Part shown: in pieces, positions 29,689 to 37,722 of the stretch
Layout of the letters: each line of letters starts with the position of its first letter
How positions within the stretch are numbered: the first letter of the stretch is position 1
Assembly (NCBI RefSeq): GCF_001975725.1
Contig: NZ_CP019434.1
Span: 1,757,486-1,821,485 of the forward strand
DNA: 64,000 nt
Source: Acidihalobacter ferrooxydans
GTDB lineage: Bacteria; Pseudomonadota; Gammaproteobacteria; DSM-5130; Acidihalobacteraceae
Reading direction: 5' to 3'
The notes under the pieces: model-generated
The model's database searches: none
What the model was told of the DNA's origin: nothing
Seen by the model: the letters and a program-made list of their open reading frames with translations, nothing else
Position numbers and translations under genes: made by a program

Positions 29689-30855
29689 TCAACGCTTGGC
29701 CACTAACAGCACATGCTCATGACTAATGCGACTATTCTTCACATTGAATGCACGCTTCGTCGAATGAAGAGTTCTTATCCAACGCTTTTCCTCCGCCAAT
29801 CCCTGTGCTGACAACAAATCAATAAATCGATCGCCTACATACACAGGTTGCTTTGAAACGATCGCATCGCCAACAACAATCAGACAGCGCCCGCCCTTCT
29901 TGAGAACACGCGCCCACTCGGAGAAACAGGCGTTCATGTCTTCGAAGTAGCCGTCCGGTGTCGCGTTATTCCTCGTAAACTCATCGTGACTTCCAATCTC
30001 GCGATCACGGGCGAACTCGACGCTCTCGTCCCCGCCGATCCAGTGGAGGCGCTGGCGATGGTATTTGTGATAGTCATAGGCGTTCAGATACGGCGGCGAA
30101 GTGACGATTAACGAAACACTTCCTGTACTTATGAATGGGACGGAGCGAGAGTCTGCTTGGACCACATCCACCGATCCGCGTCCGTTGATCATCGCGTCAG
30201 GGATGCGCGAGATCGTGTCGGCAAGCCGCGAGCGAAACGCCGAATCCACCTCGTCGACGGTCACCTCCCTCAATTGGCGGGAATAGCGGGTATCGCTGTC
30301 CTGATAAGACACCCTCACAATGATCGATGAAAAAACCGCCATCAGCAGCGTCCTAACCGGATCCTTCTCCGCGAGAATCAGCCCCTTTAGGGCGGCGAGG
30401 CGCTCGACCGTCACGGGGTGGAACCAGTAATGGAAGTTCTTGTTCGTCGGAATCAGGTCCGGTCGCGGCGGCGCGAAATCCAGCCCTCCGGCAGTCCTTC
30501 CGGCGAACGCGTTGAGGGCCTCAAGGTCAGCCTTCGAGTAGATTGCCGTTTTGGCCCGCGAGGCGAGGATCGCCACTGCATTATTGTCGGTGCCGACACC
30601 ACGGCGGCCTGCGAGACTGGCTTCGAACACCGTCGTCCCGCATCCGTTAAATGGGTCGTAAACCAAGTCGCCCGGTGTGGTCCAAAGCTCTATCGCCCTG
30701 CGCGGAATCTGCGGGATGAACTTGGCAGGATACGGGTGCAGGGAGTGCAGATGCTCCTTGGTCTCCTCTTCGTGGAAATTCCACTCCTCGCCACCGAGGA
30801 CTAGTGCGTCCTCGTCCTCGCGGGTATAGATGGCCTTGCGAATCAGAGTCGTCAT
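29689..30855 (-). CDS. DNA methyltransferase B of the island operon
   Basis: A 388-residue DNA methylase. The SAM-binding motif YDPFNGCGTTV lies near 65 and the catalytic block TSPPYLNAYDY near 255. TSPPY is typical of N4-cytosine or related beta-class enzymes. No target-recognition domain was recognised by eye. ATG 30855 overlaps the stop of methyltransferase A (ATGA), so the two are translationally coupled. Confidence 0.87.
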   Translation of the reverse strand: MTTLIRKAIYTREDEDALVLGGEEWNFHEEETKEHLHSLHPYPAKFIPQIPRRAIELWTTPGDLVYDPFNGCGTTVFEASLAGRRGVGTDNNAVAILASRAKTAIYSKADLEALNAFAGRTAGGLDFAPPRPDLIPTNKNFHYWFHPVTVERLAALKGLILAEKDPVRTLLMAVFSSIIVRVSYQDSDTRYSRQLREVTVDEVDSAFRSRLADTISRIPDAMINGRGSVDVVQADSRSVPFISTGSVSLIVTSPPYLNAYDYHKYHRQRLHWIGGDESVEFARDREIGSHDEFTRNNATPDGYFEDMNACFSEWARVLKKGGRCLIVVGDAIVSKQPVYVGDRFIDLLSAQGLAEEKRWIRTLHSTKRAFNVKNSRISHEHVLLVAKR

Positions 30856-32447
30856 GCGCGGAAACAAAGGATGGTTTCGGAGGATCCGCGGTTCTCGCGG
30901 AAGATGTCACGCGAGGCGATCAGCTCCATGGGGATTTGCTCTACGGGGGTCCAGCCAGCGGCGGCCCCAAGACCAACAAGGAAGTGGTCAGTCGGGATCT
31001 CGATTTTCTTGCCGTCAACTTCCGTGCTGTTGTTGCCAACAACGTAGTGGCCGAACGCTCCCGGCTTCATCAGCTCTCTGGCCGAACGCATCGCGTCGAG
31101 CATCGAGAGAAAATACTTCCCGAGCAAGGCGGGAAGGTTGCGCCGACGGAAACCGACGCCCTCACCGTGGTTGACGGCGGCTATCCTGTCGATCAGGGAG
31201 GAGATCTCCTCTGGAAGCTCGCCTCGGCGAACTTCGTAGGCGGCCCACGCCTCGCGCCGCTCGCGCTCGGAGACCTCACGAGTGCCCACCATGTCGCGCT
31301 CGGCCTCGCCATGCTGCTTTCGCGGCAGAAGGCCCATCACAATCAAGCTAAGGCGATCAGTATCCAGATACGGCAATGCTGTTGCGTAAGGTGGCGAAGT
31401 GATCAGCAGGTCGACCTTGCCCCGATACTCAGGAAAGATCGAGGCAATGTCCAACGCGTTGCCCCGGCGAATTTGGACGTTTGCAGGCCCTTGGTGCTTG
31501 AGAACGGACAGATAAGGATAAATACGATCAACCTGGGCACCTGCCTCGGCCAAAAAACGCACTTGGGCTGTTCCCGCGTCGTAGGGCAGAATTTCCTTTC
31601 GGACGCGCAAGTCGGTGGACTTCTGCCACGAGACCGAACGCACGATGTTGCTCAGGCATACGCGGAAAAAGTCGCGGTAGGCCGGGGACCGGATTTTCCC
31701 AATCTCGGAAACGATGGAGGCGAGGTCCGTGATCGCCTTAGGGTCGAACCACATACCAAGGTAACGCAAATCGTCTTCCCCCCAAACCTTGGCGGGGTCT
31801 GCAGGCTCGAACTTGAACTTTGGTAGCCGATCAACGGCCTGCTTCTTGAATTCCTTTGGATCGATCGCCGGGATCGAGGCCTTGACCGACGCGATTAGGG
31901 CCGAAAGCGGGTTCAGATCCGCCCCGATCGCGGCCATTCCGGCTGCGATGGCCTCGCAGGCTGTAGTCCCGCTTCCGCTCATCGGATCGAGTACCAAGGA
32001 ACCCTCAGGGATACCGGACATGTTGATCAGGCTGCGCACAAGTTGCGGGAAGAATTTCCCCCGGTATTCGTGCAGGTCGTGGGGGCCGTAGCGCAGACGC
32101 CGGGCACGGTGCAGCTCGGACCGTTCGTTGCCCGCCGTCTCGCCGTTCTGCGTAAATTCGAGGGCCTTTTGGAGCGTGGGTTCAAGAGAGTCACGCCCAA
32201 CACGCTGCCAGTAGGTCAACTTAGCGCGCAGCATTTCGTCGGAGACCGCTGTCCGCGCAAGCCAGTAGCCATGCTCCTCGCGAATCTCGTCGCCGGGGTT
32301 CAGAAGGGCCCGCAACTCGCGCACGGCGAGCTCTCGCTCGAATGGCTGCAGGTAAGGCTTGATCTCCAGGGCTACCTGATCGGTTCCGCCGGAGAGGAGC
32401 AGGGGCGTCGGAACCGCGAAACGTTCCTGGATGCTCCGAGCGATCAT
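30852..32447 (-). CDS. DNA methyltransferase A of the island operon
   Basis: A 531-residue DNA methylase. Motifs in order: YGPHDLHEYRGKFFPQLV, the SAM site VLDPMSGSGTTACEA (near 155) and TSPPYATALPYLD (near 350). It is longer than methyltransferase B, with ~110 extra N-terminal residues and a long insert after the TSPPY block that could recognise the target. ATG 32447 overlaps the previous stop (ATGA). Two TSPPY enzymes side by side suggest modification of two strands or two sites of one system. Confidence 0.87.
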   Translation of the reverse strand: MIARSIQERFAVPTPLLLSGGTDQVALEIKPYLQPFERELAVRELRALLNPGDEIREEHGYWLARTAVSDEMLRAKLTYWQRVGRDSLEPTLQKALEFTQNGETAGNERSELHRARRLRYGPHDLHEYRGKFFPQLVRSLINMSGIPEGSLVLDPMSGSGTTACEAIAAGMAAIGADLNPLSALIASVKASIPAIDPKEFKKQAVDRLPKFKFEPADPAKVWGEDDLRYLGMWFDPKAITDLASIVSEIGKIRSPAYRDFFRVCLSNIVRSVSWQKSTDLRVRKEILPYDAGTAQVRFLAEAGAQVDRIYPYLSVLKHQGPANVQIRRGNALDIASIFPEYRGKVDLLITSPPYATALPYLDTDRLSLIVMGLLPRKQHGEAERDMVGTREVSERERREAWAAYEVRRGELPEEISSLIDRIAAVNHGEGVGFRRRNLPALLGKYFLSMLDAMRSARELMKPGAFGHYVVGNNSTEVDGKKIEIPTDHFLVGLGAAAGWTPVEQIPMELIASRDIFRENRGSSETILCFRA

Positions 32448-33469
32448 CGGCCGCCTTCCGTTTGAAGGTTGGCGATCAGGTGCGAGGCACAAACCGCCTC
32501 GATCGGGGTAAGGTCAGCTCCAAACGGAATCGGGACATCGCGCATCTGGAACGCAGGAATGTCCAGCGGGTTCTCGGCGAGGCTTCTTGAGTAAATCGTC
32601 AGTCGGTCCATGATCGCAGCCCGTTGGGTCGGGTCATCGACCTTGGCCGACAGGGCGGCCACGTGGCAGGCGACAAGCGGGGAATGGATCGGCTTATCGC
32701 GGGAGGTCCGCTTGGCCGTTCCCATGTATGCGTCGACCTTCGAGGCCATGGAGAAGTCACCCCACCCGCGATCGAGCCCAACTTTGCAGGCCTCGATGTG
32801 GTCGCCGATCCCGATGGGAAACTGCTCCTCGAAGCCGAGGATGCGCAGTGCCGCAAGGCGGAACTGCTCGCTGGTCATATATCCAAGCGGCGGAACCTTG
32901 CGTGGATCGCTGAGGCTGGTGGCAAGCTCGGAGCGTAGATCGTCGGTCAGGCGGCCCGCCTCGGAAAGGATTTCCGCACCCATTGCCGCAGACATGGAAA
33001 GCTCGGCTTTCATCCGGTGGCGCAAGATGGTCGGGCTGACGTCCGTATCGATGATCAACCCGTCGGGTCCTTTCTTGGCAAGAATCCAGTCCGCGAACTT
33101 GCCGTGGTCGACTGCCTCGGGCTTGGTTAGCGTCTCGATCCACCAGCGCGTGTGGATCGAATGGACGGTTGATTGAAGGAACTGGCCCTCGAACTTATAA
33201 AGTCGGTCTCCGAACCCCACGGAGTAGGCTAAGGGTCGGCCGACCTCATCGGTAAGAAGGTCCTCCATGACCGAGAGCCAGTCATGGGTCGGCCGCCCGT
33301 CGAGGACGAGATCGATCAGGGTTGCTTGGTGGCAAACCGAGGCTGCTGCCCTCCCGTCGTCCGCATCGACGATCGCCTGCTCACGCCATGCGCGCAGATA
33401 GCGCTCATAGGCGGGATGAGAAAAGCCAGCACCGAGGACCACTCCCGGCAGAATAGGATGGGCTGCCAT
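32444..33469 (-). CDS. unknown protein of the island methyltransferase operon
   Basis: A 341-residue soluble, mostly helical protein with no motif that I recognise. It starts MAAHPILPGVVLGAGFSHPA and has a conspicuous KPIHSPLVACHVAAL segment near residue 260. ATG 33469 overlaps the previous stop by one base (TGATG) and its end overlaps methyltransferase A, so it is made in step with both. A structural, scaffold or specificity role in the complex is inference only. Confidence 0.7.
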   Translation of the reverse strand: MAAHPILPGVVLGAGFSHPAYERYLRAWREQAIVDADDGRAAASVCHQATLIDLVLDGRPTHDWLSVMEDLLTDEVGRPLAYSVGFGDRLYKFEGQFLQSTVHSIHTRWWIETLTKPEAVDHGKFADWILAKKGPDGLIIDTDVSPTILRHRMKAELSMSAAMGAEILSEAGRLTDDLRSELATSLSDPRKVPPLGYMTSEQFRLAALRILGFEEQFPIGIGDHIEACKVGLDRGWGDFSMASKVDAYMGTAKRTSRDKPIHSPLVACHVAALSAKVDDPTQRAAIMDRLTIYSRSLAENPLDIPAFQMRDVPIPFGADLTPIEAVCASHLIANLQTEGGR

Positions 33470-35049
33470 CAGTAGAACTCCTCCATGGGATCCGCGACTA
33501 TTCCGCCGAAGACCGTGTGCATCAAAAGCGGGAAATACCAGCGGCAAAGCGTCGAAGACGCCCAGAAGTCGATCCTGGCCACCCCAGAGCCGGTAGGCTC
33601 GACATGGGAGTAGCGGTCGGCATATTCCGAACTGAGCAAACTTGCGCCGTCAAGAGGGGCATCTGCGACTTCCAAAGCCCACTGCTTGATTGCCAGCGAT
33701 ACTTCCATCGTTCGCAACTTGCCGTCACCGCTGGCCCCACCGCGGAGCATCGAAACGCCGTGCTTGAGGCCGGTGACGACGAGCTCAGGAAAGTATTGGC
33801 TGCCCACCTTGACCTTCCAGGCCTCGAGGCAGTCCTCGGGAAAGAATACCTTGCGCAGGGTTCGCAGCATCAACTCGAGACTAGCTCCCTCCGACGAGGT
33901 GAAGCCCATAGCCATTGCGCCGGGGTTTTCCCCAAACATCTTGAACAGAGCCTCCTTGGGTGTCGATCCCTCAGCAAGATATAGCCCTGCGACATAGCAC
34001 CACAGGGGATCAATGCGCAGGTGACGGCGCAGCCGGATTTCGCTCGAGCGTCGCCATTGGCCAAGAAGCCTGTCACCATCAAGGGCGATTTTTGCGGGCC
34101 GCTCCCTGTTGATTTTTCCAAACGGGTTGTTCGTGAAGAAATCCAGCAAATCAAGCGTTTGTCCAACTTCTGAAGGCTTCGCGATCCAACGGACTAACCC
34201 TTGGCTAGAGGTTTGAACGTCGCGTAAGGCCGTGTCCTCGATCTCGTGCATCATTTTGAGGAACAGCTCGCCGACCCCGTTCAGTCCCCCGAGGTGTATT
34301 TCGTCGGAACGGCTCGATCCACCCGGCTGTCGGGCTCCCTTCTTGAACGGGCGACGTAGAGATGCTGTGATTTTGATGTCATCGGCCGGCTGAATTCCGA
34401 CACTGGCGAGCTCGGCAGTCTTCTCGGCCACGAAGATCGCCTCCATGGCTTCCTGGTGTTGGTAGTAAAACGCTAGATGCTCCTCGTTGGTTCCAGCGAC
34501 GTCTGGGCGCACCTCGGCGATGTATTGGCGATCCTTGTCGTTGATGTTTGGGCGCACGACAGCGAGCGCCTTGGTCGCCGGCGTCCCACTGCCGGTTGTC
34601 TCGAGGTAATAAGAATTTAGGCGCTCGAGGCCATCTCCCGCCATGAAATAGGCACTGTCCTCGCCCAGGGAGAACGTGAAGCGGATGTTGCCTGGGAAAA
34701 GACGACGAAATTGGTCTACAGCAAACCGTACAAGATGCTTCTCCTTCTGGGAAAAGGAGATCGTCGGCACGATCCGACCGACCTCGTTCCGATCTTCGGA
34801 TCCCTTGGCGCCATCGCCGCTATATAGCCCAAAGAAGGCCACTAGCGATTCATCGAGCTCAATGATCTTGGGAATCGATACTGCGTCGCCATTTCCGTCC
34901 TCGCGACGGACAACAATTTTGTCTCCCGCGTCGTCGCAAACGTATTCACGTCTGTATTGGCGATCCTTTGCATCGGTGATGACACAGCCAACGACCCGAC
35001 CCTGCACTGTTCGCAGGTATTCATCGATATTTAGGTATCCAAGAATCAA
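33469..35049 (-). CDS. LAGLIDADG-like protein of the island methyltransferase operon
   Basis: A 526-residue protein with three LAGLIDADG-like helices: FFGLYSGDG (72-80), YVAGLYLAEG (352-361) and MLRGGASGDG (434-443). Each ends in the acid-glycine pair used for metal binding in homing endonucleases. The ~270 residues between the first two motifs are longer than in ordinary two-motif enzymes. The start is TTG 35049 with GGGGAAG just before it. Its place ahead of two methyltransferases makes it a candidate cutting or recognition subunit; an intein or homing enzyme is less likely because nothing is split around it. Confidence 0.65.
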   Translation of the reverse strand: MILGYLNIDEYLRTVQGRVVGCVITDAKDRQYRREYVCDDAGDKIVVRREDGNGDAVSIPKIIELDESLVAFFGLYSGDGAKGSEDRNEVGRIVPTISFSQKEKHLVRFAVDQFRRLFPGNIRFTFSLGEDSAYFMAGDGLERLNSYYLETTGSGTPATKALAVVRPNINDKDRQYIAEVRPDVAGTNEEHLAFYYQHQEAMEAIFVAEKTAELASVGIQPADDIKITASLRRPFKKGARQPGGSSRSDEIHLGGLNGVGELFLKMMHEIEDTALRDVQTSSQGLVRWIAKPSEVGQTLDLLDFFTNNPFGKINRERPAKIALDGDRLLGQWRRSSEIRLRRHLRIDPLWCYVAGLYLAEGSTPKEALFKMFGENPGAMAMGFTSSEGASLELMLRTLRKVFFPEDCLEAWKVKVGSQYFPELVVTGLKHGVSMLRGGASGDGKLRTMEVSLAIKQWALEVADAPLDGASLLSSEYADRYSHVEPTGSGVARIDFWASSTLCRWYFPLLMHTVFGGIVADPMEEFY

Positions 35050-35111
35050 ATTCTTCCCCTTGTTATTACCGGAAAAAGTCAGAACGAGTCAGTTCTCAGC
35101 GGCTTCATTTT

Positions 35112-35300
35112 TCATCGGCCATCGGCTTCCGCCGCGCCACCTGACCGCACCCATTCATCGACTTCTTCAGTTTTGAACTTCCAAAGTCGACCAATTCGAT
35201 GCGCAGGCATGTTCCGTTTGCTGATCCACGCATAGACTGTGTCCTTGCTCACGCCGAGGTACTCGGCGATCTCCTCGACCGACAACCAGCGATCTGACAT
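35112..35300 (-). CDS. excisionase-type helix-turn-helix protein
   Basis: A 62-residue protein. SVEEIAEYLGVSKDTVYAWI, then MPAHRIGRLWKFKTEEVDEW, is the standard helix-turn-helix/excisionase DNA-binding domain. MSDRW at 35300 is the likely start; ATG 35315 is an alternative. It is the first gene of the operon, directly after a good promoter, and is probably its regulator. Confidence 0.82.
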   Translation of the reverse strand: MSDRWLSVEEIAEYLGVSKDTVYAWISKRNMPAHRIGRLWKFKTEEVDEWVRSGGAAEADGR

Positions 35301-35346
35301 TGCGTGGATTTCCATCAAAAAAGTCGGAGTGTTGGGACCATGGAAC

Positions 35347-35374
35347 ATTATCGCACAGATCACTTGGGTTTCAA
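35347..35374 (-). promoter_or_regulatory. sigma-70 promoter of the island methyltransferase operon
   Basis: On the minus strand TTGAAA, 16 bases, GATAAT, about 45 nt before the HTH start. A short dyad (CAGAT, 13 bases, ATCTG; 35356-35378) overlaps it and could be an operator for the HTH protein. Confidence 0.55.
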
Positions 35375-35468
35375 TCTGTTTTGAAAGGATTAAGTTGGGT
35401 TGAGTGTGATTGAGCTTGATTAAGTAAGCTATTGCCTACAGGTCGGTTGCACTTCGAACTTACCTTCG

Positions 35469-35930
35469 TCACTTTGCCAGCAAGGTGGCTTCAGTTTTCC
35501 GACGTGCCACCAGCCCCGGCAGCACCTTTCCACCGCCATAAACCCACCGGCGCAGCTCTGTCGCTGCGGCAGTCCAGTCGCGCTGATTTATGCGGCGCCG
35601 CAGCGTCGACATCTGCAACCGCCCCGCGCCGAGGTTGAAGGTGAAATCCACGATGGCAGCGAGCCTGCTCTCTGGCTCTGTGGCCAGCACCGGGCAGTAG
35701 CGCAGCGTCGCGGCGAGTGCCGATTGCAGGTCGCGCGCCAGATAGACCTCGGCTTCTGCCTCCGTGATCGGCGGGTGCTTGGAGTCGCAGAGATGGCCGT
35801 ACCCAATCGTCCAAAAGCCTGCGGGGCAGATGTAGGGAACGGCAGTGATTTCGTTTCCGCGTTTTACCTTGCGCTCGAAGCCCTCGAATCGCTTGGCCAG
35901 ATCGATGGCAGCCTGCGGTATTTTGTTCAT
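35469..35930 (-). CDS. phage endolysin, GH24 lysozyme
   Basis: A 153-residue T4-type lysozyme that cuts peptidoglycan at lysis. The catalytic Glu lies in FEGFERK and the usual GFWTIGYGH follows. The second catalytic Asp of T4 lysozyme is replaced by Cys in PYICPAG, a form seen in many phage lysozymes. No signal peptide or SAR helix is obvious at MNKIPQAA. The start overlaps the holin stop (ATGA). Leftmost gene of the prophage. Confidence 0.9.
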   Translation of the reverse strand: MNKIPQAAIDLAKRFEGFERKVKRGNEITAVPYICPAGFWTIGYGHLCDSKHPPITEAEAEVYLARDLQSALAATLRYCPVLATEPESRLAAIVDFTFNLGAGRLQMSTLRRRINQRDWTAAATELRRWVYGGGKVLPGLVARRKTEATLLAK

Positions 35931-36403
35931 CGCCGCACGCGGTCGAACACACGCCCGAGGAACCAGAAGTTGAGTACACCGGCCCATAGAGCCATGTCGT
36001 CCTCTGTCCAGGCATGGAGAACGACGGTGCCCCAATCAGTGCCGGCGTTGATGGCAGCGGCGAATGCGGCTGTTTTGGCCGCGCAGTACAGGCCCATGAA
36101 CCAGTAGGTGATGACAGGCCGCACGCTTGAACTCAAGCCATCAATCCACGGCACACCGGACGGTCTGCCTTGTCCTACTACAGCCTCTTTCAAGGCTTCT
36201 ATGGCGCCTGTACTCCACGCGGCATCTGCACTGGCGTTGATTTCGCCCATGCGCTGTGCACCGCGCAGTTTCTCAAATTCCAGAGCCTTGTCCTGCATCG
36301 CCAGTTCATGGGCTCGCTCGCCATTGCGATCTACCCACTTGAGTATCTCGGGTGCGAGTCTGAACAGCCCACCCATCAGTCCGCCGAGGAGTGTTTCGAT
36401 CAT
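35927..36403 (-). CDS. phage holin, 3TM type
   Basis: A 158-residue protein: an amphipathic N-terminus (MIETLLGGLMGGLFRLAPEI), a charged helical middle (RNGERAHELAMQDKALEFEK), then hydrophobic segments (VRPVITYWFMGLYCAAK and WAGVLNFWFLGRVF). This layout matches 3TM-type phage holins. It overlaps the lysozyme and the upstream gene by four bases each, forming a lysis cassette. Confidence 0.8.
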   Translation of the reverse strand: MIETLLGGLMGGLFRLAPEILKWVDRNGERAHELAMQDKALEFEKLRGAQRMGEINASADAAWSTGAIEALKEAVVGQGRPSGVPWIDGLSSSVRPVITYWFMGLYCAAKTAAFAAAINAGTDWGTVVLHAWTEDDMALWAGVLNFWFLGRVFDRVRR

Positions 36404-36708
36404 TTCGGTGACCCTCCCAGGAGCTCAAGTTTGACGATAATCCCGAAGAAGAGAGCGGCCAGTAGTGCCGTGGTCACGACTTTGATGATGGTCTGCCACG
36501 CAGTGCGGCGGGCATCGCGCCAGGCTTCCAGCAGGTCGCGTAGTTCGCGGATGTCCTTCGCGGCACTGCCGTTCTCCAGCCCGAGATGGGCAAGACAACG
36601 CTCGGCTCCGCGTTCAGCGGCGCGGTCGAGCAGTTCGTCGAAGTCCTCGCGGCGTAAGAGGAGCATGTTCTCGACGAGCGCAGGCTGTTGTTGTTCGGGT
36701 TCGGTCAT
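36400..36708 (-). CDS. DUF6127-like small phage membrane protein
   Basis: A 102-residue protein: helical N-terminus (LLLRREDFDELLDRAAERGA), then one membrane span (IIKVVTTALLAALFFGIIV) near the C-terminus. It resembles DUF6127 proteins beside holin genes. A spanin or holin-accessory role is possible; no lipobox is seen. Confidence 0.65.
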   Translation of the reverse strand: MTEPEQQQPALVENMLLLRREDFDELLDRAAERGAERCLAHLGLENGSAAKDIRELRDLLEAWRDARRTAWQTIIKVVTTALLAALFFGIIVKLELLGGSPK

Positions 36709-36725
36709 TGCGGTCTCCAGGTATG

Positions 36726-36746
36726 CGAAACCCGCCAGCGGCGGGT
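36726..36746 (-). terminator. hairpin before the lysis cassette
   Basis: A stem of CCCGCC and GGCGGG with a short loop; on the minus strand GGCGGG is followed by TTTCG. The 21-base segment is identical to 50658-50678. It separates the tail genes from the lysis cassette and is probably an attenuator. Confidence 0.55.
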
Positions 36747-36771
36747 CTCATGGGGGGTGAACAGGATTCGG

Positions 36772-37122
36772 TCAGATCACGATGCCTGCGCTCCAGCCGG
36801 TGGACTTGTAGGCCGAGAGCTTGGCCTCGTCCTCGATGTAGCAAAGCCAGCCGATCTTGGGCGAGTGGTACTCCCAGGCATCGGCAATGCGCGCCGCGAT
36901 CTGATTGGTTTTGCCTGCCCACACGCCGGTGGCGGCGGCGGGCACGATGTAGCGGTCGCCGTTGGCGGGGCTGGCTGGTGGTGAGGTCAGGTCGCGGTCT
37001 TTCACGGACAGGCCGACCACCGCGCCGAGGCGCTTGAGGTTGGCATCCATGCCGGTGTCCCAGCCGCTCTCGCCGAGCGTCCAGCCGTAGTTGAGTCCAA
37101 GGTTCGGATCGGTCGATGACAT
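36772..37122 (-). CDS. DUF2793 phage tail-associated protein
   Basis: A 116-residue protein with the DUF2793 pattern: LKRLGAVVGLSVKDRDLTSP, then PANGDRYIVPAAATGVWAG and GWLCYIEDEAKL. The family occurs at the ends of phage tail operons, often in fibre or baseplate proteins. It lies between the glycosyltransferase and the lysis cassette. Confidence 0.8.
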   Translation of the reverse strand: MSSTDPNLGLNYGWTLGESGWDTGMDANLKRLGAVVGLSVKDRDLTSPPASPANGDRYIVPAAATGVWAGKTNQIAARIADAWEYHSPKIGWLCYIEDEAKLSAYKSTGWSAGIVI

Positions 37123-37125
37123 GGT

Positions 37126-37722
37126 TTATCTCCAGAGAATCGATGCGTGGCGAATGCGCCGGACTGCTTCCGGATCGCCGGTGCGATGGCTTTGCTGCGG
37201 GTGTTGTCGCCAATGACGCCCGACGATGGGCAGGTACAACACGCCGCCGCGCTTGGCTACGAGCAGGGTCAGCAGCCAGTCGGCGAAGTTGTTGAGGTCG
37301 GTGGTTTCCTTGAGCACGGCTTCGACGGCGGATCGACGCATCACGATCAGGCCATGCACATGGCTGGCGCTGTTCGCGTGCTGCCAACGGCTGTAGGCCA
37401 GACGCCGTACCGCGATGTCCTGGCCGTTTTCGTCAGTCAGCGCTTCGTCGGTGTAGGCCATCACGGCTTGCGGGCAGGCATCCAGCGCGTCGGCCAGTTG
37501 TGTGAAGGCACTGGGTTCGTACAAATCGTCGGGATCGACGAAGGACACCAGGGGCAATGTGCCCTGCGCATAGCCAGCGGCACGTGCCTCACCAATACGG
37601 CCCGGAATGCCGGGCAAGACATGCAACTGGATCGGTGCGCCTTCGATGCTGGCGGTGCAGGCATCCCGCCATTCGGCAGGCTCGTTCAGGGTGAGCAGAT
37701 GAACATCGATGCGCGGCTCCAT
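37126..37722 (-). CDS. glycosyltransferase-like protein in the tail operon
   Basis: A 198-residue GT-A-like protein: MEPRIDVHLLTLNEPAEWRD, then the metal/nucleotide-sugar segment VSFVDPDDLYEPSAF and a C-terminal WRQHPQQSHR. The DPDD block suits a family 2-like glycosyltransferase. ATG 37722 overlaps the tail tip protein stop. It could modify a tail protein, the capsid or the host surface; the target is unknown. Confidence 0.7.
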   Translation of the reverse strand: MEPRIDVHLLTLNEPAEWRDACTASIEGAPIQLHVLPGIPGRIGEARAAGYAQGTLPLVSFVDPDDLYEPSAFTQLADALDACPQAVMAYTDEALTDENGQDIAVRRLAYSRWQHANSASHVHGLIVMRRSAVEAVLKETTDLNNFADWLLTLLVAKRGGVLYLPIVGRHWRQHPQQSHRTGDPEAVRRIRHASILWR

